From Ruminococcus sp. 210702-SL.1.03 (GTDB taxonomy: Bacteria; Bacillota; Clostridia; Oscillospirales; Ruminococcaceae), in NCBI RefSeq assembly GCF_020559915.1, contig NZ_JAJCLZ010000011.1:1-64000 (forward strand): DNA of 64,000 bases. Direction: 5' to 3'. Each line of letters begins with the position of its first letter. Position 1 is the first letter of the stretch. Under the pieces are notes generated by a model. The model was not told the origin of the DNA. It saw only the letters and a list, made by a program, of their open reading frames with translations, and did no database searches. Of the stretch, positions 46,355-54,981 are shown in pieces. Position numbers and translations under genes: made by a program.

Positions 46355-46545
46355 TTTTCAACAATGTGTTTAAAACTATGTTGAAAAGCGGTTTTCGTGA
46401 GCATTTTTGTTGAAAACCCTGTTGATAGTGTTAATAACTCTGCTCATTTTCCCTTGATTTGCAACAATTTATTTTCAACACTGTACGTTGAAACGTACTT
46501 TCAGAAAGCATTATTGGCGAAAAATACGGTTGAAAACGCTTTTCG
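46355..46545. repeat. Cluster of GTTGAAAA motifs
   Basis: Five exact copies of GTTGAAAA or its complement occur at 46355-46362, 46380-46387, 46409-46416, 46472-46479 and 46529-46536, with a sixth near-copy at 46487-46494. Two of them continue as TTGAAAA-GCG-GTTTTC and TTGAAAA-CG-CTTTTC, imperfect palindromes like LacI/CcpA-family operators. They fill the gap upstream of the DUF3592 gene. Confidence 0.6.
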
Positions 46546-46588
46546 ATTGTAAAAATTCTGTTAAGTCGGCGTGATTTCAAAATCAAAC

Positions 46589-46617
46589 TTGCACCGCGCC
46601 GAATTTTGTGATATACT
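46589..46617 (+). promoter_or_regulatory. Promoter of the DUF3592 gene
   Basis: TTGCAC (46589-46594), 17 bp, TATACT (46612-46617). Confidence 0.75.
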
Positions 46618-46648
46618 TTAATATAATACAATCTAAGGAGCAAATTTT

Positions 46649-47188
46649 ATGGATAATTTCGGCACTTCAAAAACTCTTTACAGCCGCCACATCTCTTCTG
46701 CCGACGGGGCTAAAGCCGCGCGGATGGTGTTCGTCGTGATGGGCGGGATATTTCTTTTCATCGGCATTATCTTTCTCGGCATCTGCATGATCTCGCGAAG
46801 CCACATCAGAGGCATGGAGAACAGATGCACCGCCGAAACGCAGGCGACTGTGGTGCGGGTGAAAGAGAGCGACGAGGGCGGCTCATACTCCCCTGTCGTG
46901 GAATTTACGACCGATGACGGCAGGCAGGTCACTGCGCAGAATAACATTTACAGCAGCGAGTTTGCCGACCTTTTTGAGGGTGACGAGGTGGAGATCCACT
47001 ACGACCCTGATTCGCCGCGAAAGAATTATTACATCGGCGAGGGGTTGAGATCTTTCAACTTGATCTACTACATATTCGGCGGAGTCGGCGGGCTTTTCGC
47101 ACTTATCGGCGTGATAATGCTCATCGTGGGCGGGAACGCGGGCAGGAAAAAGAACGTTGACGAGCTGGAAGCGTATTACAACAACTAA
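46649..47188 (+). CDS. DUF3592-type membrane protein
   Basis: A 179-residue protein with helices at about residues 26-49 and 136-160, flanking an outer beta-rich domain (ATVVRVKESDEGGSYSPVVEF and DEVEIHYDPDSPRKNYY pieces) characteristic of DUF3592. Function of the family is unknown. CTAAGGAG lies 9 bp before the ATG. It has its own promoter and terminator and is preceded by the GTTGAAAA cluster. Confidence 0.87.
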   Translation: MDNFGTSKTLYSRHISSADGAKAARMVFVVMGGIFLFIGIIFLGICMISRSHIRGMENRCTAETQATVVRVKESDEGGSYSPVVEFTTDDGRQVTAQNNIYSSEFADLFEGDEVEIHYDPDSPRKNYYIGEGLRSFNLIYYIFGGVGGLFALIGVIMLIVGGNAGRKKNVDELEAYYNN

Positions 47189-47191
47189 GAA

Positions 47192-47226
47192 AAACGGCAT
47201 GGTTTTCGCGCCATGCTGTTTTTTTG
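47192..47226 (+). terminator. Terminator of the DUF3592 gene
   Basis: AACGGCATGG pairs with CCATGCTGTT, then seven T. Confidence 0.92.
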
Positions 47227-47231
47227 CATAT

Positions 47232-47270
47232 AAAAAGGCTGCCGCAGCTTTTGTACTGCGACAGCCTCTT
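47232..47270 (-). terminator. Terminator of adhE
   Basis: On the minus strand AGGCTGTCGCAG pairs with CTGCGGCAGCCT (one mismatch), then TTTTTATA. Confidence 0.92.
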
Positions 47271-47333
47271 TTGTTATTTGGAAGCTTTCGTCACGCTATG
47301 CGGCGCGGCGATGCTTGAAATCTAGTTGTAAGA

Positions 47334-49952
47334 TCAGCCCTTGTACTCGGTGCCATAGTATGCAGCCAGGTACATTTCCTTGATCTCGCTCATCAGCGGG
47401 TATCTCGGGTTAGCGCCGGTGCACTGGTCGTCGAATGCGTCCTCAACCATGTTATCAAGTCTGTCGAGGAAGTCCTGCTCGTCGATGCCGTACTCAGCAA
47501 TGGTCTTCTTGATGCCGACTCTAGCCTTGAGCTGCTCGATAGCGTCGATGAACTTGTTCAGAGTATCAGCGTCGTCCTTGCCCTTGATGCCGATCGCAGC
47601 AGCGCAGTCAGCGTATCTCTCAAGAGTATGAGGATACTGGTACTGCGAGAAGGTACCCATCTTTCTGGGGCAAGCGTTAGCGTTGAATCTCATAACGAGG
47701 GTGATGAGCAGAGCGTTAGCAATACCGTGAGGCAGGTGGTGATAAGCGCCGAGCTTGTGAGCCATAGAGTGGCAAACACCCAGGAATGCGTTAGCGAATG
47801 CCATACCTGCCATAGTGGAAGCGTTAGCCATTTCCTCACGAGCCTTAACAGCGGTCTGGCCGTTGTCGTAGCAGTCGGGCAGGTAGGTGAATATCAGCTT
47901 GATAGCTCTCAGTGCAAGACCGTCAGTGTAGTCGGTAGCCATGATGGAAGCGTAAGCTTCGAGAGCGTGAGTCAGAGCGTCGATACCGGAAGCGGAAGTC
48001 AGGCCGCGGGGTGCGCTCATCATCATGTCGGTATCAACGATAGCCATGTTAGGCATCAGCTGATAGTCGGCAAGAGGATACTTGGTTCCGGTCTTTTCGT
48101 CAGTGATAACTGCGAAAGGAGTAACCTCAGAACCGGTACCGGAAGAAGTCGGGATAGCGATGAAGTAAGCCTTTTCGCCCATCTTCGGGAAGGTGTATAC
48201 ACGCTTACGAATATCAATGAAGCGCATAGCCATGTCGAAGAAGTCAGCGTCGGGATGCTCGTAAAGAACCCACATGATCTTGCCGGCGTCCATTGCAGAA
48301 CCGCCGCCGATAGCGATGATGGTGTCAGGCTCAAAAGCTCTGATAGCCTTTACGCCTTCGAGTGCGCAAGCAAGTGTCGGGTCGGGAGCTACGTCGAAGA
48401 ATGTTTCGTGGATAATGCCCATAGCGTCGAGCTTATCGGTGATAGCCTTAGTATAACCGTTCTTGTAAAGGAACTGGTCGGTAACGATGAAGGCCTTCTT
48501 CTTGCCCATTACGTTTTTCAGCTCGTCGAGAGCTACGGGCAGGCAGCCCTTCTTGAAATAAACCTTTTCAGGTGTTCTGAACCAAAGCATGTTCTCTCTC
48601 CTCTCAGCAACGGTCTTGATGTTCAAAAGATGCTTGATGCCTACGTTCTCAGATACGGAGTTGCCGCCCCAAGAGCCGCAGCCAAGTGTAAGAGAAGGAG
48701 CGAAATCGAAGTTGTAGAGGTCGCCGATACCGCCGAGCGAGGAAGGAGTATTTACGATAAGACGGCAGGTCTTCATTCTTGCAGCGAACTTATTGAGCTT
48801 CTCTCTCTCGTTTACGTTGTCGATCCACAGTACCGAGGTATGACCCAGACCGCCGTTATTCTCAAGCAGAGTTTCAGCGATATTGAGCGAATCGTCGAAA
48901 TTCTTCGACTTGTACATACCGAGGATGGTGGTGAGCTTTTCGTGGCCGAAAGCTTCATCAGGATCAGTGCTGGTAGCTTCGCCGATGAGTACCTTAGTAT
49001 CTTCGGGAACTTCAAATCCTGCCATCTTAGCGATGGTAACAGGGCGCTGACCAACAATCTTAGCATTCAGAGCGCCGTTGATAAGCATGGTGCTTCTGAT
49101 CTTGTCAGCTTCTTCGTTATTAAGGAAGTAGCAGCCTCTCTTGATGAACTCTTTCTTAACGTCGTTGTATATAGTCTTGTCAGCGATAACGGTCTGCTCA
49201 GTAGCGCAGATCATACCGTTGTCGAAAGTCTTGGAGTGGATGATCGAGTTTACAGCGTTTACGATGTCAGCCGAAGAGTCGATGATAGCGGAAGCGTTGC
49301 CTGCGCCTACGCCGAGAGCGGGAGTACCCGAGGAGTAAGCAGCCTTTACCATTCCGGGGCCGCCGGTAGCGAGGATGGTGTCAGACTCTCTCATGATCAT
49401 GTTGGTGAGGTCGAGCGAAGGAACGTCGATCCAGCCGATGATGCCCTTAGGTGCGCCTGCCGCAACTGCTGCTTCGTAAACGATCTTAGCAGCCTCGATG
49501 GTGCACTTCTTTGCACGGGGGTGCGGGGAGATGATGATACCGTTTCTGGTCTTCAGACAAATAAGGGTCTTGAAGATAGCGGTAGAAGTCGGGTTGGTGG
49601 TAGGGATAACAGCGCCGATGAGTCCGATAGGCTCATAGATTCTGGTGGTGCCGTATGCCTTGTTTTCCTCAAATACACCGCAGGTCTGGGTGTTCTTGTA
49701 AGCGTTGTAAATATGCTCAGCAGCGTAGTTGTTCTTGATTACCTTATCTTCTACGATGCCCATGCCTGTTTCTTCAACAGCCATCTTTGCGAGGGGTATT
49801 CTTGCCTTGTTTGCAGCGATAGCAGCAGCCTTGAAGATCTTGTCGACCTGTTCCTGAGTGTAGGTCGAGAAAACAGCCTGTGCGGCTCTAACTTCCGCAA
49901 TCTTGGCTTCGAGCGTTTCAACGCTGTCTACGAGCTTAATTTCCTTAGCCAT
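47334..49952 (-). CDS. adhE: Bifunctional acetaldehyde-CoA/alcohol dehydrogenase AdhE
   Basis: An 872-residue fermentative enzyme that reduces acetyl-CoA to acetaldehyde and then ethanol with NADH. The N-terminal aldehyde dehydrogenase half has the catalytic Cys in GMICATEQTV near residue 248; the C-terminal iron-dependent alcohol dehydrogenase half has the NAD site AIGGGSAMDAGK near 550 and metal-ligand histidines in HSMAHKLGAYHHLPHG near 740. Length is typical; the enzyme usually forms spirosomes. The ATG at 49952 gives the family N-terminus MAKEIKLVDS; AAAGGA lies upstream. Codon use is strongly biased, suggesting high expression. Confidence 0.97.
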   Translation of the reverse strand: MAKEIKLVDSVETLEAKIAEVRAAQAVFSTYTQEQVDKIFKAAAIAANKARIPLAKMAVEETGMGIVEDKVIKNNYAAEHIYNAYKNTQTCGVFEENKAYGTTRIYEPIGLIGAVIPTTNPTSTAIFKTLICLKTRNGIIISPHPRAKKCTIEAAKIVYEAAVAAGAPKGIIGWIDVPSLDLTNMIMRESDTILATGGPGMVKAAYSSGTPALGVGAGNASAIIDSSADIVNAVNSIIHSKTFDNGMICATEQTVIADKTIYNDVKKEFIKRGCYFLNNEEADKIRSTMLINGALNAKIVGQRPVTIAKMAGFEVPEDTKVLIGEATSTDPDEAFGHEKLTTILGMYKSKNFDDSLNIAETLLENNGGLGHTSVLWIDNVNEREKLNKFAARMKTCRLIVNTPSSLGGIGDLYNFDFAPSLTLGCGSWGGNSVSENVGIKHLLNIKTVAERRENMLWFRTPEKVYFKKGCLPVALDELKNVMGKKKAFIVTDQFLYKNGYTKAITDKLDAMGIIHETFFDVAPDPTLACALEGVKAIRAFEPDTIIAIGGGSAMDAGKIMWVLYEHPDADFFDMAMRFIDIRKRVYTFPKMGEKAYFIAIPTSSGTGSEVTPFAVITDEKTGTKYPLADYQLMPNMAIVDTDMMMSAPRGLTSASGIDALTHALEAYASIMATDYTDGLALRAIKLIFTYLPDCYDNGQTAVKAREEMANASTMAGMAFANAFLGVCHSMAHKLGAYHHLPHGIANALLITLVMRFNANACPRKMGTFSQYQYPHTLERYADCAAAIGIKGKDDADTLNKFIDAIEQLKARVGIKKTIAEYGIDEQDFLDRLDNMVEDAFDDQCTGANPRYPLMSEIKEMYLAAYYGTEYKG

Positions 49953-50094
49953 AAATCTAACCATTCCTTTCTTGGCGTTTTCAAAGCGCCATTTGCCGCT
50001 TCTCAGCGCGCGGCGTGACTTTCTAATGAAGTCTGCTTCCAAATAACCGTTTTATTCTTTTACGGTGTCGGATATTTTCATATCCCATGATACT

Positions 50095-50123
50095 ATTATA
50101 GCAGATTGTTATTTTTTTGTCAA
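50095..50123 (-). promoter_or_regulatory. Promoter of adhE
   Basis: On the minus strand TTGACA (50118-50123), 17 bp, TATAAT (50095-50100). The 140-nt leader begins with the perfect hairpin GGATAT-GAAA-ATATCC (50070-50085). Confidence 0.9.
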
Positions 50124-50359
50124 TCTGTCAAACTCACAGCTTTTTAAGTCATTTTGCCCCGAATTATATCTATTATTCACAAATAAGCTCGCAGGAATTA
50201 TAAAACTTAGACAAAAATCATTCGTCATTATGCACAATGAATCTTTACAAATTTATCACTTGCTCTTTTCACGCAGTTTTCACTCTTACTCTAAATATGT
50301 ATTTTCATTATATACCTGCTTAACATTATGTAAACAATATCATTTTGCACAAAAAAGAC
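50124..50359. other. AT-rich gap, nothing recognised
   Basis: Between the divergent adhE and pseudokinase promoters the sequence is AT-rich with no credible frame or fold. A Rex-like operator was looked for and not found. Confidence 0.5.
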
Positions 50360-50388
50360 TAGACAAATCGGAAAAAGTGTAGTATAAT
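50360..50388 (+). promoter_or_regulatory. Promoter of the pseudokinase gene
   Basis: TAGACA (50360-50365), 17 bp, TATAAT (50383-50388), followed by a leader of about 100 nt. Confidence 0.78.
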
Positions 50389-50496
50389 ATAGACATGATA
50401 AATCAAGCGAACATAAATCGTCAGATTACACAACTAAATCTAACATTTACGCTTTGCCTGATAAATTTAATTCGTCATGAAAAGGAGATATGACTT

Positions 50497-51255
50497 ATGG
50501 AACTGAAAAATTTTGTAGCCTCAGGAGATATTTACGACGTTTACGAATCAGACGGACTTGCTATAAGAGTTTACAAAGATGAAAAATACAAGGAAAAGTG
50601 CCTGTACGCAGCGCTTACCCACGCCAGAGTAGAAACTACCCTAGGTCTTTCAAGTATAAAGATGCCTGTACTGCACGAGGTTTCGCTGATAGACGGCAAA
50701 TGGGCTATCTCTATGGACTGGATAAACGGCAAAACGCTGGGTCAGCTCATCGACGAGAACCCCGACAAGGCTGAAATGTACATCGACAAACTGGTAGACA
50801 TACAGTGCGAGATCCACGCGCAGTATATGCCGCTGCTCTCGAAGCTGAAAGACAAGCTGGCTCGCCAGATAAAGTCGCTCGGCCAGATCGACGAGATAAA
50901 GAAGTACGAGCTGCTCACCAGACTCGACTCTATGCCGAAGCACATAAAGCTCTGTCACAACAATTTCAGCCCCGACTGCGTTATCCTTAACGACGAAGGC
51001 ACTTACGTTCTCAACTGGGGTTCGGCTCGTCAGGGCAACGCTTCCGCCGACGTAGCCAAGACTTACCTGCTGCTCTCGCTGAAACGCCCGCAGTACGCTG
51101 ATATGTACCTCCAGAAATATTGCCAGAAGACCGGAACCTCAAAGAAATACGTTCAGCAGTGGCTTCCTATCGTAGCTGCCGCCCAGCTTGACAGGGGCAT
51201 CGAAAGCGAGAAGGAGTTCCTCATGCGCTGGCTCGACGTTGTAGAGTACGACTAA
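50497..51255 (+). CDS. Aminoglycoside-phosphotransferase-fold protein, probably a pseudokinase
   Basis: A 252-residue protein of the APH/choline-kinase-like fold, close to the TIGR02172 group of small kinases. The catalytic loop normally HGDxHPDN reads H154-N-N-F-S-P-D-C, so the catalytic Asp is Asn 156 and the metal-binding Asn is Cys 161; the metal-binding IDW motif reads L-N173-W-G. Three essential positions are therefore lost while the surrounding residues remain. It may bind a ligand or partner instead of phosphorylating. AAAGGAGA precedes the ATG. Single-gene unit ending at a terminator. Confidence 0.85.
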   Translation: MELKNFVASGDIYDVYESDGLAIRVYKDEKYKEKCLYAALTHARVETTLGLSSIKMPVLHEVSLIDGKWAISMDWINGKTLGQLIDENPDKAEMYIDKLVDIQCEIHAQYMPLLSKLKDKLARQIKSLGQIDEIKKYELLTRLDSMPKHIKLCHNNFSPDCVILNDEGTYVLNWGSARQGNASADVAKTYLLLSLKRPQYADMYLQKYCQKTGTSKKYVQQWLPIVAAAQLDRGIESEKEFLMRWLDVVEYD

Positions 51256-51347
51256 AAAGCAGCTTTTCATTGCCTGCCGGTCTAATGCGGGAACGGCTGG
51301 CGATATGTTACAGAATGTAACAATTGCTTGTGAAATTGCATAAAAAC

Positions 51348-51391
51348 ACAATTCCGATTATAGCGTTTTTGTTGTAATCGGAATTTTTTTG
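51348..51391 (+). terminator. Terminator of the pseudokinase gene
   Basis: AATTCCGATTA (51350-51360) pairs with TAATCGGAATT (51375-51385), then T. Confidence 0.92.
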
Positions 51392-51411
51392 TAAAAAAAC
51401 TTTTACCCACC

Positions 51412-51440
51412 TTTACAATGAAAAAGTTTTGTGATATACT
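51412..51440 (+). promoter_or_regulatory. Promoter of the 178-aa lipoprotein gene
   Basis: TTTACA (51412-51417), 17 bp, TATACT (51435-51440). Confidence 0.7.
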
Positions 51441-51515
51441 CTTATACGTTGAAAAATTGTAGTTATGTTATGACGTTGTACCACATAGGTACTTAATTAA
51501 CAAGGAGTATATAAA

Positions 51516-52052
51516 ATGAAACTGAAAGCTTTAATAGTCGCAGCAGCCGTTTCGCTTTCCGCAGCGATGGCGCTTTGTTCCTGCTCTGATACATCTTCCA
51601 AAAAGGCAGCAGCTCCGCAGAAAGTTGCTGAAACCGTTGCCGAGACCACTACGCAGGGTACTGAGTCGCTGCCCGATACCGAGTTTACCGAGCTTCCCGA
51701 TGAGGCTGAGGCTGATTTCGATTACGTTACCGAGGCTTCTTCCGAGCTTTTCCCCGATACCAGCGGAAAGAAAATGTACGGCTACACCGGTCTTGAAAGA
51801 ATAAAGACTGCCGATGGCAAAAAGAAATGCTACATCTTCGAGTTCTATACATATAAGTCAAAGCTTTACAACAAAGTAGCTACCATAGCTAAGGACTTAA
51901 AGTCGGCTGATATTTACATTCTCAATGAACTTACCGGAAATTACGAGCTTGCCGAGATACCTGAGCAGGAGCCCTCATGGCACGATCAGGCTACCGCGGC
52001 TCTCGCAGCAAACACCCCCGCAGCTGACATGACCGAAAGCGCTGCCGACTGA
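51516..52052 (+). CDS. Predicted lipoprotein, 178 aa
   Basis: A signal peptide with lipobox LCSC (likely Cys 23) is followed by a Thr/Glu/Pro-rich spacer (about 30-75) and a small domain of about 70 residues (KKMYGYTGLERIK and KKKCYIFEFYTY pieces). The end is Ala-rich. The family is not recognised. AAGGAGTA lies 9 bp upstream of the ATG. Own promoter and terminator. It converges on the dynamin operon. Confidence 0.8.
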   Translation: MKLKALIVAAAVSLSAAMALCSCSDTSSKKAAAPQKVAETVAETTTQGTESLPDTEFTELPDEAEADFDYVTEASSELFPDTSGKKMYGYTGLERIKTADGKKKCYIFEFYTYKSKLYNKVATIAKDLKSADIYILNELTGNYELAEIPEQEPSWHDQATAALAANTPAADMTESAAD

Positions 52053-52065
52053 TATTTTTAAATGC

Positions 52066-52102
52066 AAAAGGCGAACAGCTAAAAACTGCTCGCCTTATTT
52101 TT
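52066..52102 (+). terminator. Terminator of the lipoprotein gene
   Basis: AAGGCGA(A)CAG pairs with CTG(C)TCGCCTT, then ATTTTT. Confidence 0.85.
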
Positions 52103-52123
52103 ATGCACATATGCACAATGCAC

Positions 52124-52167
52124 GCAAAAGAGCCTATCTGCCATTTCCCGACAGCTCGGCTCTTTCT
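52124..52167 (-). terminator. Terminator of the dynamin operon
   Basis: On the minus strand AAAGAGCC pairs with GGCTCTTTT; a second inner stem (CTG/CAG) extends it. Confidence 0.8.
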
Positions 52168-52189
52168 ATATTCGCACTTGCGCAGGGCT

Positions 52190-53968
52190 TTACGCCTGCT
52201 TGTATTTTTTCAGAATTTCCGAAGCTTTTGAAAGCTTGTCGATAGCCGCTTTGAGCGTGCCGCCTATCTGCGCGCTGTCGTAGCTTTCCATTATCTGCTT
52301 TGCGTGACCCAGCGCTTCCTTGCCCAGCTCTGCCTGATACTGGTAGATACCATCGAGCTGCTGAAGCGCCTTCACTTCCAGATCCTGATATACGTTCTTA
52401 ATGTCGTTTACGATGTTAAGGCGTATATCGTCGTAATTCTCCAGCGCTATATCTATGATGTCGGTCTGCTTCTTCTTACCGAGTATCTTGCTGAAAGCCG
52501 TCATGGTAGCGGGCGGGAACGTTTCAGACGTACCGAAGAGCTTCACGCCCATTACCTGCCGCATAACGTTTTTGCCCAGCGAGCGCATTATGCGGTCTAC
52601 CGAGGTGACCTGCGTTACCTGCGAGAGGTCTTCCAGACCCAGCTTTTTCGCGAGCTGGCGGCTCAGCTTGTCCACCGTTTCCTTCATCTTGTCGCGGTGA
52701 TACTCTATACAGGTGCGGTAAGCCTCGCCCACCTTTTCCATCAGGTAGGAGTAGAAGTATTTCTCGATGTCCTCTGATGAATAAATGTCGTTGCCCGCCG
52801 CGTCCTTGTTGCGGCATTCGAGTATGCTCTTGCGCAGCTTGGCGAAAAATTCGTACATCCAGCTTTCCGCTTCCTGCTGCATTTCCGTCATGCTGAGATG
52901 CAATACCGGCTTGCACTCTTCCAGCGCCGCCGAAAGTTGGCTGCACTGCTCGTCGAAGCCGCGCTCTTTATCCTCCAGCTTTTTATAGTCCATCTCAGCC
53001 ATTTCCGAGAACATATGCAGCTTCGCGCTGGTTTCGCTCACCATATCGTCAAGCATGGTGAGCACGCGCTCGGTGCGGATAATATCCTTTTTGAGGATAA
53101 TATCGCGCTGCAGCGACATTTCAAACTGCATGAACTGCGTTTCGTAAAATTCCTTAGTGCCCTTATCGGGAAGCCGCGCAGCGCCGGTCTTGCGGCGAAG
53201 CTCGTCCGCGCCGCTTATGCCGTAAACGAAAGCGTTCGGCACTATCTTTTCGCAGAGCATTTTAAATCTGCGCATTATCTTGTCCACGTCGCTCTGCGAA
53301 TTGAGCGCGTCGATCATATTTACCAGCACATACAGCATACCGAAGCGGCGGGGCTGAACGTGCGAAGCCAGATACATCTGCTCCGACTCAGAGAACGGCA
53401 GCAGGCTTGAAGCCGCGTACATTATAGCGTCGGCATTCACCAGATATTCCGTTACCTGCCTGTCGAGGTCGTCGAGGTCTGAAAGACCCGGCGTGTCGAC
53501 TATGCGTATCTCTTTGAGTATCGGCGCGTTGTCGCGTATATCCAAATATTCCACCTTAGCGGGGAACATTTTCATCAAAATTTCAAGTCTGTCGCGCGTA
53601 ATATCGCCCATTTGCAGCGGCACGCGCTGACCGTTTTCCAGTACGGCGGTAACTTCCCGCTCTTCGCCGTAAGAGATCTCGTTTATCGTGTACGTTTCGG
53701 GCGAAACGTTCGAGGGGGCTATCTCTCTGCCCAGCAGCGCGTTGATTATAGTGCTCTTGCCGCGCTTGAAGTCGCCGAGTATCACCAGCGTGAAAGGCTC
53801 GGAGCTGCGCTTGCCGATAAGCGTTTTCCAGTCGCTCAGGCTCTCGGTAAAATCATGTCCCAGTATTGAGGCAAGCTCTTTGTCCTCGGCAATGCTGTCG
53901 GTTATCGCGCGGATCTTTTCTATATCGGCGTGGGCGTTTACGTTTGAGTATTCGTTTATCTCGCTCAT
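52190..53968 (-). CDS. Dynamin-like GTPase, 592 aa
   Basis: A large dynamin-superfamily GTPase. The G1 P-loop GDFKRGKST is at residues 65-73, the G3 motif DTPG at 158-161, the G4-type NMID at 217-220, and the switch Thr region ETYT near 91-94. The rest is long helical stalk with coiled-coil character (about 300-420). No clear membrane helix is seen, unlike the paralogue at 54982-57051. Bacterial dynamins often work as adjacent pairs on membranes. It is the last gene of a three-gene operon; only 1 bp separates it from the pseudo-peptidase gene, implying coupled translation. Confidence 0.93.
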   Translation of the reverse strand: MSEINEYSNVNAHADIEKIRAITDSIAEDKELASILGHDFTESLSDWKTLIGKRSSEPFTLVILGDFKRGKSTIINALLGREIAPSNVSPETYTINEISYGEEREVTAVLENGQRVPLQMGDITRDRLEILMKMFPAKVEYLDIRDNAPILKEIRIVDTPGLSDLDDLDRQVTEYLVNADAIMYAASSLLPFSESEQMYLASHVQPRRFGMLYVLVNMIDALNSQSDVDKIMRRFKMLCEKIVPNAFVYGISGADELRRKTGAARLPDKGTKEFYETQFMQFEMSLQRDIILKKDIIRTERVLTMLDDMVSETSAKLHMFSEMAEMDYKKLEDKERGFDEQCSQLSAALEECKPVLHLSMTEMQQEAESWMYEFFAKLRKSILECRNKDAAGNDIYSSEDIEKYFYSYLMEKVGEAYRTCIEYHRDKMKETVDKLSRQLAKKLGLEDLSQVTQVTSVDRIMRSLGKNVMRQVMGVKLFGTSETFPPATMTAFSKILGKKKQTDIIDIALENYDDIRLNIVNDIKNVYQDLEVKALQQLDGIYQYQAELGKEALGHAKQIMESYDSAQIGGTLKAAIDKLSKASEILKKYKQA

Positions 53969-53969
53969 A

Positions 53970-54944
53970 TCACTGCCCTCCCGCCAAAATTATATTGCTT
54001 CGCACATCGCATATCTGTCCCGTGCAGGTGTGCGAATCGGCAGCCTCGAGGTCGGTGCGCCATGTAAACAGCGAATCGCAGGTGAGGTACTCAGCCGAAG
54101 CGACTATCTTGCGCTCTAAGTCGGTAAGAGAAGCCGCGGGTCTTAGGCTGCGCGCCGCGGTAGTGTGGTTCGCCGCCGAGAGCTGCATAAGTTTTTCGGC
54201 GTCGGTATTTTCCTGCTTTCTGCCGTAAAAATCAGTGTAGCCCTTTTTCAGCAGCCCGCATGATACGTCTATATATCTGCCGGGATTAGTCATGCAGATC
54301 ATAGCCGCGCGGTTCGCCGTTACGTCGGCAAAGCGTATCCAGTCTATCAGCGCGCCGACTATCTGGCTGTTTACCGCGCCCTTATACGAGCGTTCAGAGG
54401 GCTTGTAGGCGTCCTTATTGTAATTTAGATATGTGAAAGCCCAGTTGTAGACGCAGTGGTTATTCTGTATCCTGCCGCATTCGCTGCCTATAAGCAGCTC
54501 AAGCTCCTCCTTGCTGCACATATCAAAAAGCGTTTTTGTAATCACTATGCTCGGCTCGATAAGGTCGCTGGCTATCGAGTATATCAGCGGCTTTTCGTAG
54601 TCCTTGCGCAGCAGCACTATCGGCAGGTTGAGCTCTAAGCGCTCGCTGCACTGCTTTAGTACGTCGTATATCTCGGGATATTTCAGCGCGCCCGCCTGCT
54701 CGCACTTCAAGAAAAGGTGCTTGGCCTCGGCGGAAATATCCGTGCCGTTTATTGCCTTAGAAAGTTTTCCCCAGCCCGAAAGACCTATCAGCTTCTGCCT
54801 TACGGCGAAGTCTGAGTCGATGGCGTAATCGAGCTGACCGTCTATAACGTGGTTCTGAAAAGAGCGTGTATAAGCGTTCAGATAGCTGCGGAAATCTGTA
54901 TCTATCGACAAAAGCGGGTTTACCGATGAAACGGTATCACTCAT
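53970..54944 (-). CDS. M48-peptidase-like protein lacking the HExxH motif
   Basis: A 324-residue protein whose central part resembles the M48 metallopeptidase core: SKEELELLIGSECGRIQNNH at 144-163 matches the pattern that normally reads LxHELGHIxNxH. The zinc ligands are changed to S154 and R158 while E155 and H163 remain; the third-ligand helix reads FADVTANRAA (about 205-214) instead of EyxADrxA. It should not bind catalytic zinc in the usual way. No signal peptide or membrane helix is obvious. It lies between two dynamin genes (gaps of 37 and 1 bp), suggesting it is a partner or scaffold. Confidence 0.8.
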   Translation of the reverse strand: MSDTVSSVNPLLSIDTDFRSYLNAYTRSFQNHVIDGQLDYAIDSDFAVRQKLIGLSGWGKLSKAINGTDISAEAKHLFLKCEQAGALKYPEIYDVLKQCSERLELNLPIVLLRKDYEKPLIYSIASDLIEPSIVITKTLFDMCSKEELELLIGSECGRIQNNHCVYNWAFTYLNYNKDAYKPSERSYKGAVNSQIVGALIDWIRFADVTANRAAMICMTNPGRYIDVSCGLLKKGYTDFYGRKQENTDAEKLMQLSAANHTTAARSLRPAASLTDLERKIVASAEYLTCDSLFTWRTDLEAADSHTCTGQICDVRSNIILAGGQ

Positions 54945-54981
54945 GTTTGCTTTCCTCCTGTAATTTCTTGGTCAGTATCGC

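Noticed and set aside
46431..46643. 70-codon minus-strand frame in the gap before the DUF3592 gene
   Set aside because: No ribosome site, AT-rich basic translation, and it overlaps the GTTGAAAA cluster and the DUF3592 promoter.
47628..50018. Open frame of 796 codons on the plus strand opposite adhE
   Set aside because: Antisense shadow caused by the strong codon bias of adhE; the translation is Ser/Val/Leu-rich without domains.
50320..50345. TTGTTTACATAATGTTAAG as a Rex operator for adhE
   Set aside because: The two halves are not inverted relative to each other as in TTGTTAA-N4-TTAACAA, and it lies far upstream of the adhE promoter.
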